DNA from: Antedon mediterranea
Lineage: Eukaryota; Echinodermata; Crinoidea; Comatulida; Antedonidae
Direction: 5' to 3'
Length of the DNA stretch: 64,000 bases
Assembly (NCBI RefSeq): GCF_964355755.1
Contig: NC_092672.1
Span: 24,798,501 to 24,862,500 of the forward strand
A program made the translations under genes and the position numbers. The notes under the pieces were generated by a model. The model had not been told where the DNA came from. It ran no database searches and saw only the letters and a list, made by a program, of their open reading frames with translations. Each line of letters begins with the position of its first letter. Position 1 is the first letter of the stretch. This document shows, piece by piece, positions 33,613-44,828 of the stretch.

Positions 33613-34320
33613 AACAGCAGTATGATCATACACACTGTTTATATTTTGTTTGGTGTAACGAGTACAAGGGTAGGCCTATAGCTACAGCAGTAGGTCATAC
33701 TCACTGTTTATATTTTGTGTGGTGTAGTAGGTAGGGGTAGGCCTATACAGCAGTATGATCATAATCACTGTTTATATTGTGTGGTGTAGTACGTACCGGA
33801 GTAGGCCTATAGCTACTGTCAGCAGTAGGTCATAATCACTGTTTATATTTTATGTGGTGTAGTAGGTACAGGGGTAGTCCTATACTAGCTACAGCAGTAT
33901 GATCATAATCACTATAGGGCTGGAAGTCATTCAAATATATAGGGTTGTAATTGTATTAAACTATTGTGGAGTAGGGAATAGGGCAAAACATCTGTCAATT
34001 ACTCAACTCCCTGACCCAAAGCTACTCCACAGTAGTTTAATACAATTACGCTGCGTACTTGGGCTCGAATCTAACCACTAGCCATCAGTGCAAGCGGTCA
34101 GAGGTATGAACGGCAGGCTAGTGATCTGGAGGTCGTGGGTTCGTCTCCCACCCAAGAACTTTTTTCGCAAGTATTCTCAAATGTACTTAGTATGAAGTAC
34201 AAATGACGTCAGAGTTGGGCAAAACATCTGAACAATCATTCAAATATACCAAATTCTATATTGTGTGGTGTCTGGTACAGGGGTATGGCTACATCAGTAT
34301 GGTCATACTCGCTTAGTGCT
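33613..34320. repeat. About 70-80-bp minisatellite interrupted by a hairpin and a tRNA-like sequence
   Basis: Units carry AGCAGTA-G-TCATA, CACTGTTTATATT, GTGTGGTGTAGTA and GGGGTAGGCCTATA. They start near 33613, 33680, 33749, 33829 and 33890, with a relic after 34240. The break (33911-34240) holds an inverted repeat, TAATTGTATTAAACTATTGT against ACAGTAGTTTAATACAATTA (33943-34050). A tRNA-like head follows (34089-34150) with GGCTAGTGATCTGGAGGTCG and the B-box-like GGGTTCGTCTCCC. The latter is probably a SINE or tRNA relic. Confidence 0.75.
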
Positions 34321-34702
34321 TAGTATGTGACCTGATTTTAGTGAAGGTGACAAAGTCACATTCCTCAAATATGTATCATGTTCAAAGAGACTTTAATACC
34401 ATATAGCCATAACATCTTTATTATTTTGTCTGTTTTTGTTATTGCATGGATCCATACATATGGGGAATAGAAAGTGACCGCAATTAGGGTGAGGCGCCTG
34501 GGGGTAATGAGGTATCAAACTGACTGATTGTACTGTGAAGTTTTAAACTATAAATTGTAACAGGTATTCTGTACTTACTAGTATAAGATATGTTTTTATT
34601 CAACTGTGATATTTTATGTAAAGGTTGTCATTTTGTTTTTTGTTTTATTATTAACAAAAATGTGCATTTCTCTAACATATTTATTTTTAAAATGTTAAAT
34701 AG

Positions 34703-34801
34703 AATGGCGAAACAGCATTGCATTGGGGTGCAGTAAATGGTCATGTTGATGTCTGCCAAATGTTGGTAGACATGGCAGCAGCAGTGGACCAACAAAATAA
34801 T
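34703..34801 (+). CDS. Ankyrin-repeat exon (one 33-residue repeat)
   Basis: This is a 99-bp exon between a TTAAATAG acceptor and the donor gtaagtcat. It encodes NGETALHWGAVNGHVDVC then QMLVDMAAAVDQQNN. The TALH-x-GA-x-NGH-x-DVC-x-ML pattern is a textbook ankyrin repeat. The usual GADVN turn is replaced by AAAVD. Length, phase and donor match the exon at 691, so both belong to the same gene on the + strand. In unit 2 the region that should carry this exon is deleted between about 51420 and 51470, leaving one copy. The frame is intact with no damage to splice signals, so it is likely functional. The gene's overall architecture is not visible here. Confidence 0.88.
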
Positions 34802-35867
34802 GTAAGTCATAAATTAATTTTTGTATTGAGAACCATTCATGATCAGAATCCTAAATTTTATTCTTCATTTTAGTTTAAAATGCTTGTTTCTCAAACAGAA
34901 TAGCACAAAATGTAGCCTAAGAATGGAATTATTTTATTATGGTATAGAGGCTACTTGTTAATACCTTCACATTTTTTTCTTATTTGAAATTTTTATTAAA
35001 TTGTCTAATTATTCTACATCTTGAATTTAACATATTTATACCATTAAGATAGTGCAGACAAGTCAACATTAACAACAACAAAATAAACAAGTTTAAAATG
35101 CTATTTTTTGGGCTATTAAAAAGCTGCAGTTAATCTAGCAATCATTTGGTGGATTACTGTAATTTAGTTATTAATTCTCTATTAAATAAATGTCATGAAA
35201 ACTATAGCGCTTAGATTGCTTAGTGCTTGAAGTTGCTTGTTGGTATGACAACTACAACTAATGCAGATCCTGCATTGTATCTGTCTCAGAATATCCTTGT
35301 TTAATCAATCTTTTTAAAACTTTTTTAATCATTACATTAGTAATGCTAATTTTAATACACGATTATAATATTATTGAATGCATTTCATGCATTTCTCATT
35401 TGTTTCATGCTGCACAATTTTGATGTGTCAGGCATGTTTCTGATGGTAATGGTATCTTGGACCTTGTGTGAATGGATAAAAGGCAAACAACTTTGGGGAA
35501 TACATTTTTGTTATACTGATGTTGTCACAAAAGTTTGTAGTTTTTCTGATTTCAGGATATGTTATTTGTAAAGTAATGGCATAAAATTTAAACTGAATTC
35601 AAATTGAATCAAATATTAAACTTTTTCTTCTACTAAAATGTAGAGTAGACATTACTCTATACATTGGTATAAAGAATTAAATGTTTGAACAAGAAAAACT
35701 GTACTTAATTATAGCTATTTTTTATCATACCCTACCTAAAATTGTTTAATAATCTAGAACTCAGTGTTTTGTTAACTTGTGTTCGTACATATTCATAGCT
35801 ATAAACATGTGCATAACGATGCTTAAATTAAACAGAGTTATAGGCCTACCTATCATATAGTATACTA
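34802..35867. other. Intron after the second ankyrin exon
   Basis: No gene supported. 35150-35380 pairs with 51490-51690 of unit 2 (TTGTTGGTATGACAACTACA and TCTGTCTCAGAATATCCTTG shared). The rest of the stretch has no obvious partner. Confidence 0.45.
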
Positions 35868-37775
35868 GCAATTATACCCGCCCCAGGGCGGGTTTCAAAA
35901 TTAGTTTACAGCCTTCTCAGTACATAACACCCGACGCCATGAGTATCTGTCTATACTCGCCAACCTCCACCCCTCTTCAATAACACCCCATACTCTTTCT
36001 TAAAAACAAATTCTTCCCAGTGATGGACAAATTCAATTCAACCTAAGCTTCGAATTGAGAGGAGTATGCATAGCTACGATGGGTCTAATAATGGTTAAAT
36101 GGTACGTTGTAAATTGTGTAAATGAATAGGTGTCATATTGGCTGATAATTAAAATATGTAATTTAGATACTGCGGTCCCCAGCCTTCTTTCTCCTTTCAC
36201 CACCCCAGCCACCAACAAACCTTGACTCCTCCCCTGGACAGTTCAAATTTAGTAACTTTTCCTAGTACAATCCAATCATATAGGACACTACACCCCAGTA
36301 CAAATTATGTTATTATCACTCCCAACCCATAATCCCTTAGTGGCAGTTTTCAAATACAGTTTCGGTCATGGTGATAGGCCTACATCCCCACCCCATCCGC
36401 TTCCCAGGGATGATTAAATACTTTAACATTTTCCAACCACAATTCTGGTGTAAGCAAAATCCCCACTATCCCCTGAACCCAAACCCCATCTCCCAACCCC
36501 ACTCCCTATCTCCCAACCCCACTCCCTATCTCCCAACCCCACTCTCCTATCTCCCAACCCCACTCTCCCACAATGGGCGTTTTTCCCTTGGAGGATTGGT
36601 GGTGTAGTTGAACACAGTAACAGTAAACAACGTTTGTATGTTCACACAGGAATGGATGTTTGTACTGAGACAATCCAAGAGACCGATACATAGCTGGATA
36701 TGGTTAAAGTACTTTGCTAAATGTGTAAATGAATAGGTGTCATATTTACGAAAGCCCATTAATGCCATTTTAAGTATATGTTTTTCGAACGTAATCCGTT
36801 ATAACGAATTAGTAATTCGTTTGAACGGATTAATAATTCGTTTGAACGGATTAATAATCTGTTAATTACTAATTTGTTTAAACGGATTACTAATTTGTTC
36901 AAACGAATTACTAATTCGTTCAAACGAATTACTAATTTGTTTAAACGGATTACTAATTTGTTTAAACAAATTATTAATTTGTTTAAACGGATTACTAATT
37001 CGTTTGAACAAATTAGTAATCCGTTTAAACAAATTAGTAATTCGTTTGAACGGATTAGTAATCCGTTTAAACGAATTACAACATATACTTTAAATGGCAC
37101 TTGTTGTATATGTTGCAATTCGTTTGAACGGATTACTAATTCGTTTGAACAGATTATTAATCCGTTCAAACGAATTACTAATTCGTTAGAACGGATTACG
37201 TTCGAAAAACATATACTTAAAATGGCATTAATGGGCTTTCGTACATATTGGTTAATGAATAAAATATGTATATCTATATACGCCTTGCTGAGGATAATTA
37301 AAATACTGTAAAACTTTTGTAGTATAATTTTACAATTCAATAGCCTACAACCCCGAGCCCTAGCAAAAAATGACATCACATACCACCACACCACCCCCGC
37401 CCCACCCCTCCCACCCCTCCCACAAAAACCCCAGGAGTCGGGGGAATTTTTAAAAATGTAGTTTAAAACCTTCCGGGTTTCATTCATCATTTTGATACCC
37501 CATACGTATGGTTACGTGCAGAAACAGAAATTTTTATAACGAACAAACATCGAAAGTGGGGGGTTTGACCACATTTTGGTCCCTAACTTGGATCCTAGGT
37601 GGCGGATGATGTTGAAATATAGCTTAGAACATTTCCGGTAAAATTGCGGTCATTTTGATACCCCATATGTAAGATTATGTGCAGTAACAAAATTTTGTAT
37701 AACGAACAAACAAACAAACAGACAGACAAACAGACAGACAAACAGACAAACTCTCTCACTTATAATATAGATATA
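35868..37775. mobile_element. Possible Helentron/LINE-type repeat with terminal hairpin and internal tandem repeats
   Basis: The left end has a hairpin ACCCGCCCCAGGGCGGGT (35876-35893). The right end has an (AACAAACAGACAG)-type run and CTCACTTATAATATAGAT (about 37690-37770). Inside are a direct repeat (GTGTAAATGAATAGGTGTCA at about 36114 and 36724), about four copies of a 21-bp CTCCCTATCTCCCAACCCCA unit (36484-36566) and two CATTTTGATACCCCATA phrases. The hairpin beside a short tandem run recalls the element family at 39235. Other repeat classes have similar ends, so class is uncertain. Confidence 0.4.
36747..37243. mobile_element. Foldback element with palindromic core and proven 6-bp target duplication
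   Basis: Inverted ends start TACGAAAGCCCATTAATG and remain complementary for about 55 bp. The core (about 36790-37190) is a run of 12-bp half-palindromes of the type AACGRATTA/TAATYCGTT, broken by one ACAACATATACTTTAAATGG spacer. CATATT flanks both ends (36741-36746 and 37244-37249). The related sequence at 36110-36160 reads GGTGTCATATTGGCTGATAA with one CATATT and no insert, an empty site inside the same repeat. Long frames on both strands across the core are artefacts of the repeat. Confidence 0.85.
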
Positions 37776-37907
37776 TATATGAGAATTTTATATAAATCAT
37801 TCTGTAAATTATAGAAACAGTGCTCATATTCGGAACATTGTCTCATAATCGCGTTGAGCATAGCTCATTGGCGAAAGTTCCATACTTTTTAGTTGTATGA
37901 AATAATG

Positions 37908-37976
37908 TCTCTGGCGGAATTTGAACATGCAACCTCTCGCTTACAGGGCGAGTATCATACCACTAGACCACAGAGC
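37908..37976 (-). other. tRNA-like sequence (tRNA relic or SINE head)
   Basis: On the minus strand: GCTCTGTGGTCTAGTGGTAT, a CTCGC/GCGAG anticodon stem around CCTGTAA (anticodon TGT, threonine-like), and a B-box-like TGTTCAAATTCC closing with CAGAGA. Five acceptor pairs remain, and the outermost and innermost pairs are lost. The D-arm and anticodon arm are good. It could be a weak tRNA gene but is more likely a pseudogene or SINE promoter. Confidence 0.45.
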
Positions 37977-38149
37977 TATATATGGTATTTTCACAGATTT
38001 TCACCCACCAGATACATTCTCTCATACAACAAATGATATGGACATGTTCATTATTTATATATGTATTGTCCCCCTGAACAATTTATTTTTACATTTATTT
38101 GTTGATTATGCCATTTTAATATCATATAATAGTTATCCACTTTGACCAA

Positions 38150-38400
38150 AACTTGGATTGGAAAAAAAATTATTTACCTGAAAAAACTGTAATTTAAATT
38201 GCCTGCCATACCAATGGATTTTTGGTTTGGTGTCATTTTAGTGAAAACATGATTTTTTCTTCTTTTTTTCTACGCAATTGATTAACTTGATTAAAACTAC
38301 AAATAACCTATGAAAGTCTGATTTTATTAATCTTCATTTTTCATGTTGTTGGGGGACAATACATCTTTAAAAAAACATAACCTAATGTCCTTGTTCTACA
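38150..38400 (+). repeat. Dispersed repeat, copy 2
   Basis: Related to about 6720-7000 (same strand) and 50320-50660 (opposite strand); the shared phrases are listed under 6634-8242. No coding potential. It probably belongs to a non-autonomous element whose ends I cannot fix. Confidence 0.6.
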
Positions 38401-38904
38401 TGGAACCCCCGCAGTTTAAACGCGGACAAAACCACAGAAGGATAGCTATACTTGCTCACTTTATTTCTATCCATCCGTTCATCCGGTAAACTAAAATAAA
38501 AACAAACAGAGAAACAATTGACACGGCGCCATGAAGCACGTCTCTAACGTATACTACGGCTTATCATACATAATTCGTCGTTAACATGGGCATACTATCA
38601 TCATTATGTCTATCAAACCTAACTAATTCATAAGTAAATAATAATATATAAGATTGTCTCCACACGGAGCATTAAAGGTGTACAACAACGTTAATACAAC
38701 GTATCGCCTATTGGGCACAGCTCTCATACCATGAACAGTGACTACAACAAACCGTGACTAGCCTAATTTACATATCAAGGTATCAAGGTGCGATGTACAT
38801 ACATAACATGACTCCCTGCAAAGATAAATTATGAAACTGACAGTAGCATCACTTTTGCTTTGCATACACAACAATAGTGGCTCCTTGACGGGGAATTGAT
38901 TACA
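38392..38904 (-). other. Non-repetitive, less AT-rich block; possible solo LTR
   Basis: Read on the minus strand it starts TGTAATCAATTCCCCG, has AATAAA near the far end and closes GTTCCATGTAGAACA, so it would be TG...CA bounded. It is absent from the matching place in unit 2. No target duplication is convincing and no retroviral gene is nearby, so the LTR idea is weak. Confidence 0.25.
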
Positions 38905-38923
38905 ATAATACTAACTACTGACA

Positions 38924-41900
38924 TTCAATGATTGAAGTTTCTCCTTCATCTAATGTTCAAGCAGTATTGTTATAATGTTTTTTTATTGTCCTATAATTTC
39001 ACACATAAATTAATTATTCTCTCAGATTTGAAATCAAAATAAAATGTACATTGACTTAGTAATGTATTTAATAATTGCCCTGATTCAATACACAACTATT
39101 AATTTAGATTGTATACTGGCTTTTTCTTTTTATCCAAATGTACATATGAAAAACATAAGCACTCATTTTGAGGACTTGTGATGAGTTGAAAAACAAATAA
39201 TAATATTATCAAGTTAAAGTTCAATACAATTTTTAGTCGCGTGGACGCGACTCTATAATTTATTATGTCGGTTGGTCGGTCTGTCGGTCTGTCTGTCGGT
39301 CCGTCGGTCCGGTATCACTATGCGTCTTAGCACGCGACTTATGGCTGTTGCCCTTGTTTTCGTAATAGTCAAATGAATACAAAACAGAAAATATATGTAA
39401 GTTACACAATTTGTTTAAAAAGTAGCATGAAAACATATAAAATAAAATACATGATTAAAGGTAATGACCATTACAGGAACCAGAACTTAAAATAAATAAA
39501 TAAAATCAACAGAAATATAGAAAATAGCATATTCTTTTCATCAGAAAAATTATTATATAAAAGTTTTTCTAATTAGAAACAATGGTTAAATCAAGACTAT
39601 TCCACTTATATTTGAGGTAAAACATAATGTTTTGTTTAAAATAATTGCCAAACTCTGCAATCCTCCAAAACACATAGCAAACCTCATTTAAACAACAAAA
39701 AAGTGATTGAATAAGTAGTGTACAACTCACTTGGTTTGTCAATTAAAATGTAAATATATTTTTGTTAAATACTTAAATTTGTGGTTAAGCATCATTTTTG
39801 GGTTTAAAAAATAATTTCTAAACCTTCACTCTCGAATTAGAGGGGGCGTAATCACCAGCCCAAACAATGTTACAGTACTGTATAAGTAAAACATTTTATT
39901 TTAATTTCTTTAGAATACTAATAAATTTAGATATTTTATTTGATAAAAATTGTTGGCAGCCAATAATCCAATTAAAAGACCAAGGAATGCTTCACTTATT
40001 AATTTTCCATTACAAAAATATAACAATTGTTGTGTGTAAGTTTATATCTAATACAATTTATTTTAGCCGTATTAATTAATAATTGGTTTGTAGTGAACCA
40101 TTCACTAGCTTACTTAACTCTAAATTTAAAAAGTTTAACAATACATCAATATTGATATAAAGTTGTATATAGCGAAACAACTTGAAAATATCATGGATAA
40201 CAACATCAAAATTTTTTTGATAAATCTAGAAAAGTACTTAATAAAATTAATTGTTTTTAAATGCAGTATTAACAGAATTAGAGAGTTTAGGAAAAGCATG
40301 ACAAGTGGTATGGTATGCATACATATTTCAATATTTTTTTTTAAATGGTTAAAATTAAGATTGGTAAATATTAATATATAAAGTACTGTATATCCGTTTT
40401 GAAATACAAGATTAACTTAAAATTGTAATATGATTAGGTAAATAACCCATCATGAATGATTAATTCATGGCGTATGTGAGATATGGCTTATAATTAAGGA
40501 GCAACCTTTTTAAGAATCATGCTCTAAACCTTTACTAGAATTAATTATTAATTATATTAAGCACTTCTGTTTCAGATAAATGAGAGGCTTTATGGGAGGT
40601 AGTAATTAAGAGATTAGGTCTTTGGTATTTTTAGGTTAGAATTACAGAGTTTTACACATTTTTGAAAAATAATTTAATTACATTCTGGCTAATTATATTT
40701 GTATCATAAAAATATTCATCAATCATTTTTTAAACATGAGGTGTATTTTTACTTTCTTTACCGGGATTAATTACAGAATGTATTACTTCTCATTTGTTAT
40801 GTTACATTTAATCTGATTGAATTTAGTTTTGTAGCATTTTTTTCTTTGAAATTTTACAGAGTGCAGTAATATTGTTGCTATACTTTTTATATCTTGAGAT
40901 ATTTGAACATTTATGAATTTGTTAAAGTTTATGCTTACAGTATGTTTACTAACTTTGTTTAGATGGTGTAGGTAGAGTGGTGTCATCCATAGTTGTTTTA
41001 GTGTTTGGTTTTTTTTTTCTTGAACTGCAAAAAGTATATAAAAAAATGTATCCAACATTAGAATTAACTGTATAGTTTAAACGAATCAGTTTGAGAAAGA
41101 TCAAAGCAAAATGCCCCTATATCTCTATATGTGCGAAAAGGGTAAAAACCCCTTAATGCAGGCTACCGTTAGACCACCTCTGGGCCTAGTAAAATTGCAG
41201 TAATATTACCGTCACGGTCGTACTGTAAGCCATGATCTGTGTGAAGAGTCCACGATATAAGGCCTGCTTATGCAGCGAAGCATTGATAAATTCGGGACAT
41301 TTTACTTGATTGAGAAAGACTGTGGCAATTATTTTAGGCCAAATTATTAGATTATATCAATATATATTTTTTTAGGTTAAATAATACAATGGAAGAATAC
41401 GGGCAATAATAATAAAAATATAACAGATGTTGGTCCAAAGATTATTTAACTTGCTGTAACGTACGTAAGCCTATAGGCCCTAGTTAGCATAGTTCTAGCG
41501 GGAATATCCTCTGGTGTGCGCGCCTGGTGCTAGCTTTTAACAGCTTCTGATAATTAAATTCGCGTCTATTTGTAGGCCTAATAGATTTTGTTTCTGTATA
41601 ATGGCCATCACGATCGGGCAGTTAGTAGCACGGAGTGGTGATGGGCAAAAATATAGGTTTTATGCATCATAATAAAAACCAATAAAACTAAACGACGGAC
41701 ACACCAAACCACATCAGTAAACATGTGCGCGCATGGCATGTTTCGTCGGCAGTGCCCTCCATTTTTTTTTCTAAAAAGTGCGACCTCTATTTTATGAAGA
41801 CAGTAATCTTTAAATATTGCGCCTTTTCACTGTGGCCTTTCACACAGAAAATGGTAAAATAACGGCAATAATACCGGCTTGCTTACTGGGATATTGCCGC

Positions 41901-42700
41901 AATTCTATGTGAAAAGGGCTTAATTCAGTCTGAATGGTCAGGAACGTCAACCATAATCAATTATTTTTTAAATAGGTAAACGATCAGAGATGTCTGAATT
42001 GTAATACCCGATAAAATATCAAAATTAGTAGGCCTATTGTTTGTTTAAAAATAATCAATAAGTTCTGCATTAGTTTTTGTAATTCTCGTTGGTTTAGAAA
42101 TCGTAGGGAAAAAAGTACAATAGTTGATAAGATGATATAAAACAATTATTAAATAGATTATGCTTATTAAATTTGATTAAAAAACAATTAATTTATAATA
42201 ACCGCAAAATGTTCTATGTTATTAGATTTCAGTTGACTTGTAAATAAAGCCAATTATAGAATTCTTTTTTGTTTAATGATTTATAAAAAGCGAATCTCAT
42301 ATAGTTCTTTTGTCAATAATAACTCTGGTTATATTTTGTAATAAAAAAAATCAATAATTGTGTTCTGAAATGTTCATAACAGTTTTATTAAATACATTCA
42401 TATGACAAAGGTGGTGATTTGTTTAGAATTTCTGAATCATAAACTATCAATTGTACATTGTACCTACCTACTGTAAGTCATGACCGACATATAGTATATG
42501 TTTAAAGATTACCATTTTTAATCATTTTCCTTCATTAAATGCCTTTTCTGGATGTCGGCAGCCGGCATAAAAGTTTGTTGCCTTCATAGCCTTAGCTTTT
42601 CGAATTACAATGGATCTTTGCGGCTGCGCCTATAAATGATAATGTGTCTTAGGCATACTGTAGATCTTCACCTTGATTTTTCCAGTTCAGTGTGCATTTT
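38924..42700. other. Unit 1 intron, right part
   Basis: Aligns with 54391-56560 apart from the Helentron-like insertion and a segment at about 41128-41918 that unit 2 lacks. That segment starts GTGCGAAAAGGG, ends GTGAAAAGGGCTT and is less AT-rich. It is probably another insertion, but its ends are direct rather than inverted relatives. No gene is seen. Confidence 0.55.
39235..39356 (-). mobile_element. Short Helentron/HINE-like element with empty site
   Basis: The plus strand begins AGTCGCGTGGACGCGACT (hairpin), continues with GTCGGTTGGTCGG and GTCT/GTCG repeats and CGGTCCGGTATCACTATGCG, and ends GCACGCGACTTATGGCTG then TTGCCCTTG. The CGCGACT near the far end mirrors the hairpin arm, an asymmetric inverted pair. 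In unit 2 the position reads ACAATTTTTTCCATAATGGT (about 54700-54717) with no insert. The element therefore entered a T-run without a clear target duplication. Insertion between Ts, a hairpin at one end and a short tandem core are traits of Helentron-derived elements. No protein is encoded. Confidence 0.75.
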
Positions 42701-42779
42701 CAATTGAAATATTATTTAAGCCAAGATCAGTTTTAAATATGTCCTTTACAAGTTACATTGGATCTTATGTACTGGTAGA

Positions 42780-43156
42780 ATTTTGTTTCTTGTCACCCAC
42801 CGCCGACTAGATATCTAGTCCGGTGCTACACTGGCTTATGTCGTGTTTATCCAGGTAAGCAGGCACGATATAGACTACACAAACCAGAAATGGTGTTGGT
42901 AGTCTATGAGTGCCGCTTACCTGGATAAACGCCCGCCCGCCGTCCCCTCAGACAAGAGGTCTTGAGAAATGATGACGGTAATACGTGGGAGTGGTCCCAC
43001 TAGAGGGCGCTATAGCGGACTGTCCCATTTATCATGGAGGTGAGCTACCGCTAAATTCTTCTTTTCGTAATTGTTTCGCACTTCGTGGAAAAGGGCTTAT
43101 GTCGTGTTTATCCAGGTAAGCGGCACTCATAGACTACCAACACCATTTCTGGTTTG
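42780..43156. repeat. Hairpin-forming sequence at the duplication junction
   Basis: The stretch ACACAAACCAGAAATGGTGT ... CTTACCTGGATAAAC (42876-42930) is the reverse complement of GTTTATCCAGGTAAG ... TGGTTTGTGT (43100-43156). GGCTTATGTCGTGTTTATCC occurs directly at 42831 and 43095. It ends exactly where unit 2 begins (43157). It looks like a foldback or composite element at the breakpoint. It has no coding frame. Confidence 0.75.
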
Positions 43157-44765
43157 TGTAATTTTTAACTGGGCCGGATCGGCTATACCTAGTACCTGGT
43201 CTACTTGCTTGATGCAGTAGTATCCGCTTTTTTGGAGAGTAAACTAGGCCTCTAGGCCTATTTTAGGCCTACTTAGACGATCGGGACACCATACGTGCGG
43301 ACGGCGATATTTACAGCCGATTTTGTAGAATGTTTTAGGTTTAGATTGTTTAGGAGTTTGGTTGATAGGATGGGTTTGGAATCCACTGAGTTTTGTTATT
43401 TATGGGCCAATCGTTTAGTAGTGGGCCAATCGTTTAGTAGTAGGCTAGCTAGGCCCATGGGCCCCAATGTTTTAGCGTTTTAATCCCTAGTCAGAATGGC
43501 TCTCACCCATGAAAAAAAAATGATTTAGGCTAGGCCTAGCCTAGTACGTGAAGCCGATAGTACGATCTGTACTATTCGAGGTATAAAAATAGTATATTAT
43601 GACTCCGTAATCTGTACTAAATTTGTATTTCATTAAATGTCAAATAAATATATGCTACTACTGTTATTATTACACTTAGGCCTAGCTTAGAAAATCTACA
43701 AAAAATGTATTTCACAATGATCGGGTGGTCGTCGTTTGACAGGGGAGAGAGATGTAAATTTAGTTGACAAACACAACGTACATGACGTCGCGAGTTTGGA
43801 ATCCACTGATGACGTGATTTTGTGAATATCTCATGAATATTAATGAGCTTCCCTAAGCTGCTGAAAAACAGACTTTCCATGAATTTACCCTAAAATGTAT
43901 ATGAAATTTTATTTTTTTAATTTCTCGTTATTATTTCTTCATTCTGACATGTCTATATTGTTATAATATTTTTTATTTAATAAATAAACGATATTTAAAA
44001 GCAACTTTAAACCCAGAATCCCCATTTAATTAACCCCACATTTCATAGGATACATACTGTACAGTACAAACAATGGCATAGACTCGACATTAGGATGTTT
44101 TTTCACTGACAGAATTAACTTGGATTTATAGATTCAACAGCAAAGTGAAGTTCTCGTTCATGTTTTATGCCACAAATTCAGACCACTGGTTCCTTCTGAG
44201 CATGCACAATACAATTGTGTCATCATCTCCAATGAATCTTTGCTTTCAAGAAATCAAAGTGGTTCTGAAGCGGGTTGATTTGACAGATTTGACAGATTTC
44301 CATGTTAATTCATTGCTCCTTGCTTATTCTTAGTAATATTGTAATACGTCAACACAACTTCTGTAACACAAGCCAAACTAGTGCTGATCTATTGATACAC
44401 TAAGAAATCTTCTGACAGACTCTGAGCTGGTTTATATCTATTGTTAATCTAATTTGTTTTCATTCTGAATTGTCTGACTTGGCATAACCATCAGGTATGC
44501 AAATAACCATCTGGTATGCAAACACAATAATCAAAGGAAGTGTCCTCATTATCACATTACCTGTACAAATTGTTGTACTTTATTATTAGGAATTTAAAAG
44601 AGAAAAAAATGTTACCTTTGAGTTTGTTTTTTTAAATTACAGTATAACAAAGTTTACTAAAATACATTATGACTCTGAGAATAAGAACATGATGTTTGGT
44701 ATGATAATTATCTATACTATGTGAAATATAATAACCTCTATGTGCTTAATATTTTAACCCAAGCT

Positions 44766-44828
44766 GGTCACAACCTCATATGTATGTGCCTGATCGAGGC
44801 AGGATCAGATGTGAATGTTGCAAGCGAT
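44766..44828 (+). pseudogene. Decayed ankyrin exon, unit 2 copy
   Basis: Same shortened frame as 27582-27644 with one replacement (lysine to glutamate in IEAGSDVN). The donor has gained one A (gtaaagtcat instead of gtaagtcat), so it is further damaged. It supports decay before duplication plus independent wear afterwards. Confidence 0.65.

Larger units (their letters stand above)
23224..42700. repeat. Large tandem duplication, unit 1
   Basis: Unit 1 aligns in order with 43157-56560. Matching blocks (unit 1 / unit 2) are 23224-23826 / 43157-43760, 27011-27480 / 43761-44232, 27488-27780 / 44674-44975, 28490-31560 / 44980-47935, 35150-35380 / 51490-51690, 38924-41127 / 54391-55712 and 41920-42700 / 55713-56560. 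Insertions make unit 1 longer. The left boundary lies inside the TTAA element at an AATTTTTAACTGGGCCGG phrase shared by both units. Confidence 0.9.

Noticed and set aside
36759-37490. Frames with periodic RLNELVI or FKRITNL peptides
   Set aside because: They are produced by the palindromic AACGRATTA core of the foldback element and occur on both strands over the same DNA.
37908-37976. Working tRNA-Thr gene on the minus strand
   Set aside because: Two acceptor pairs and the normal T-arm are lost. I kept it only as a tRNA-like relic.
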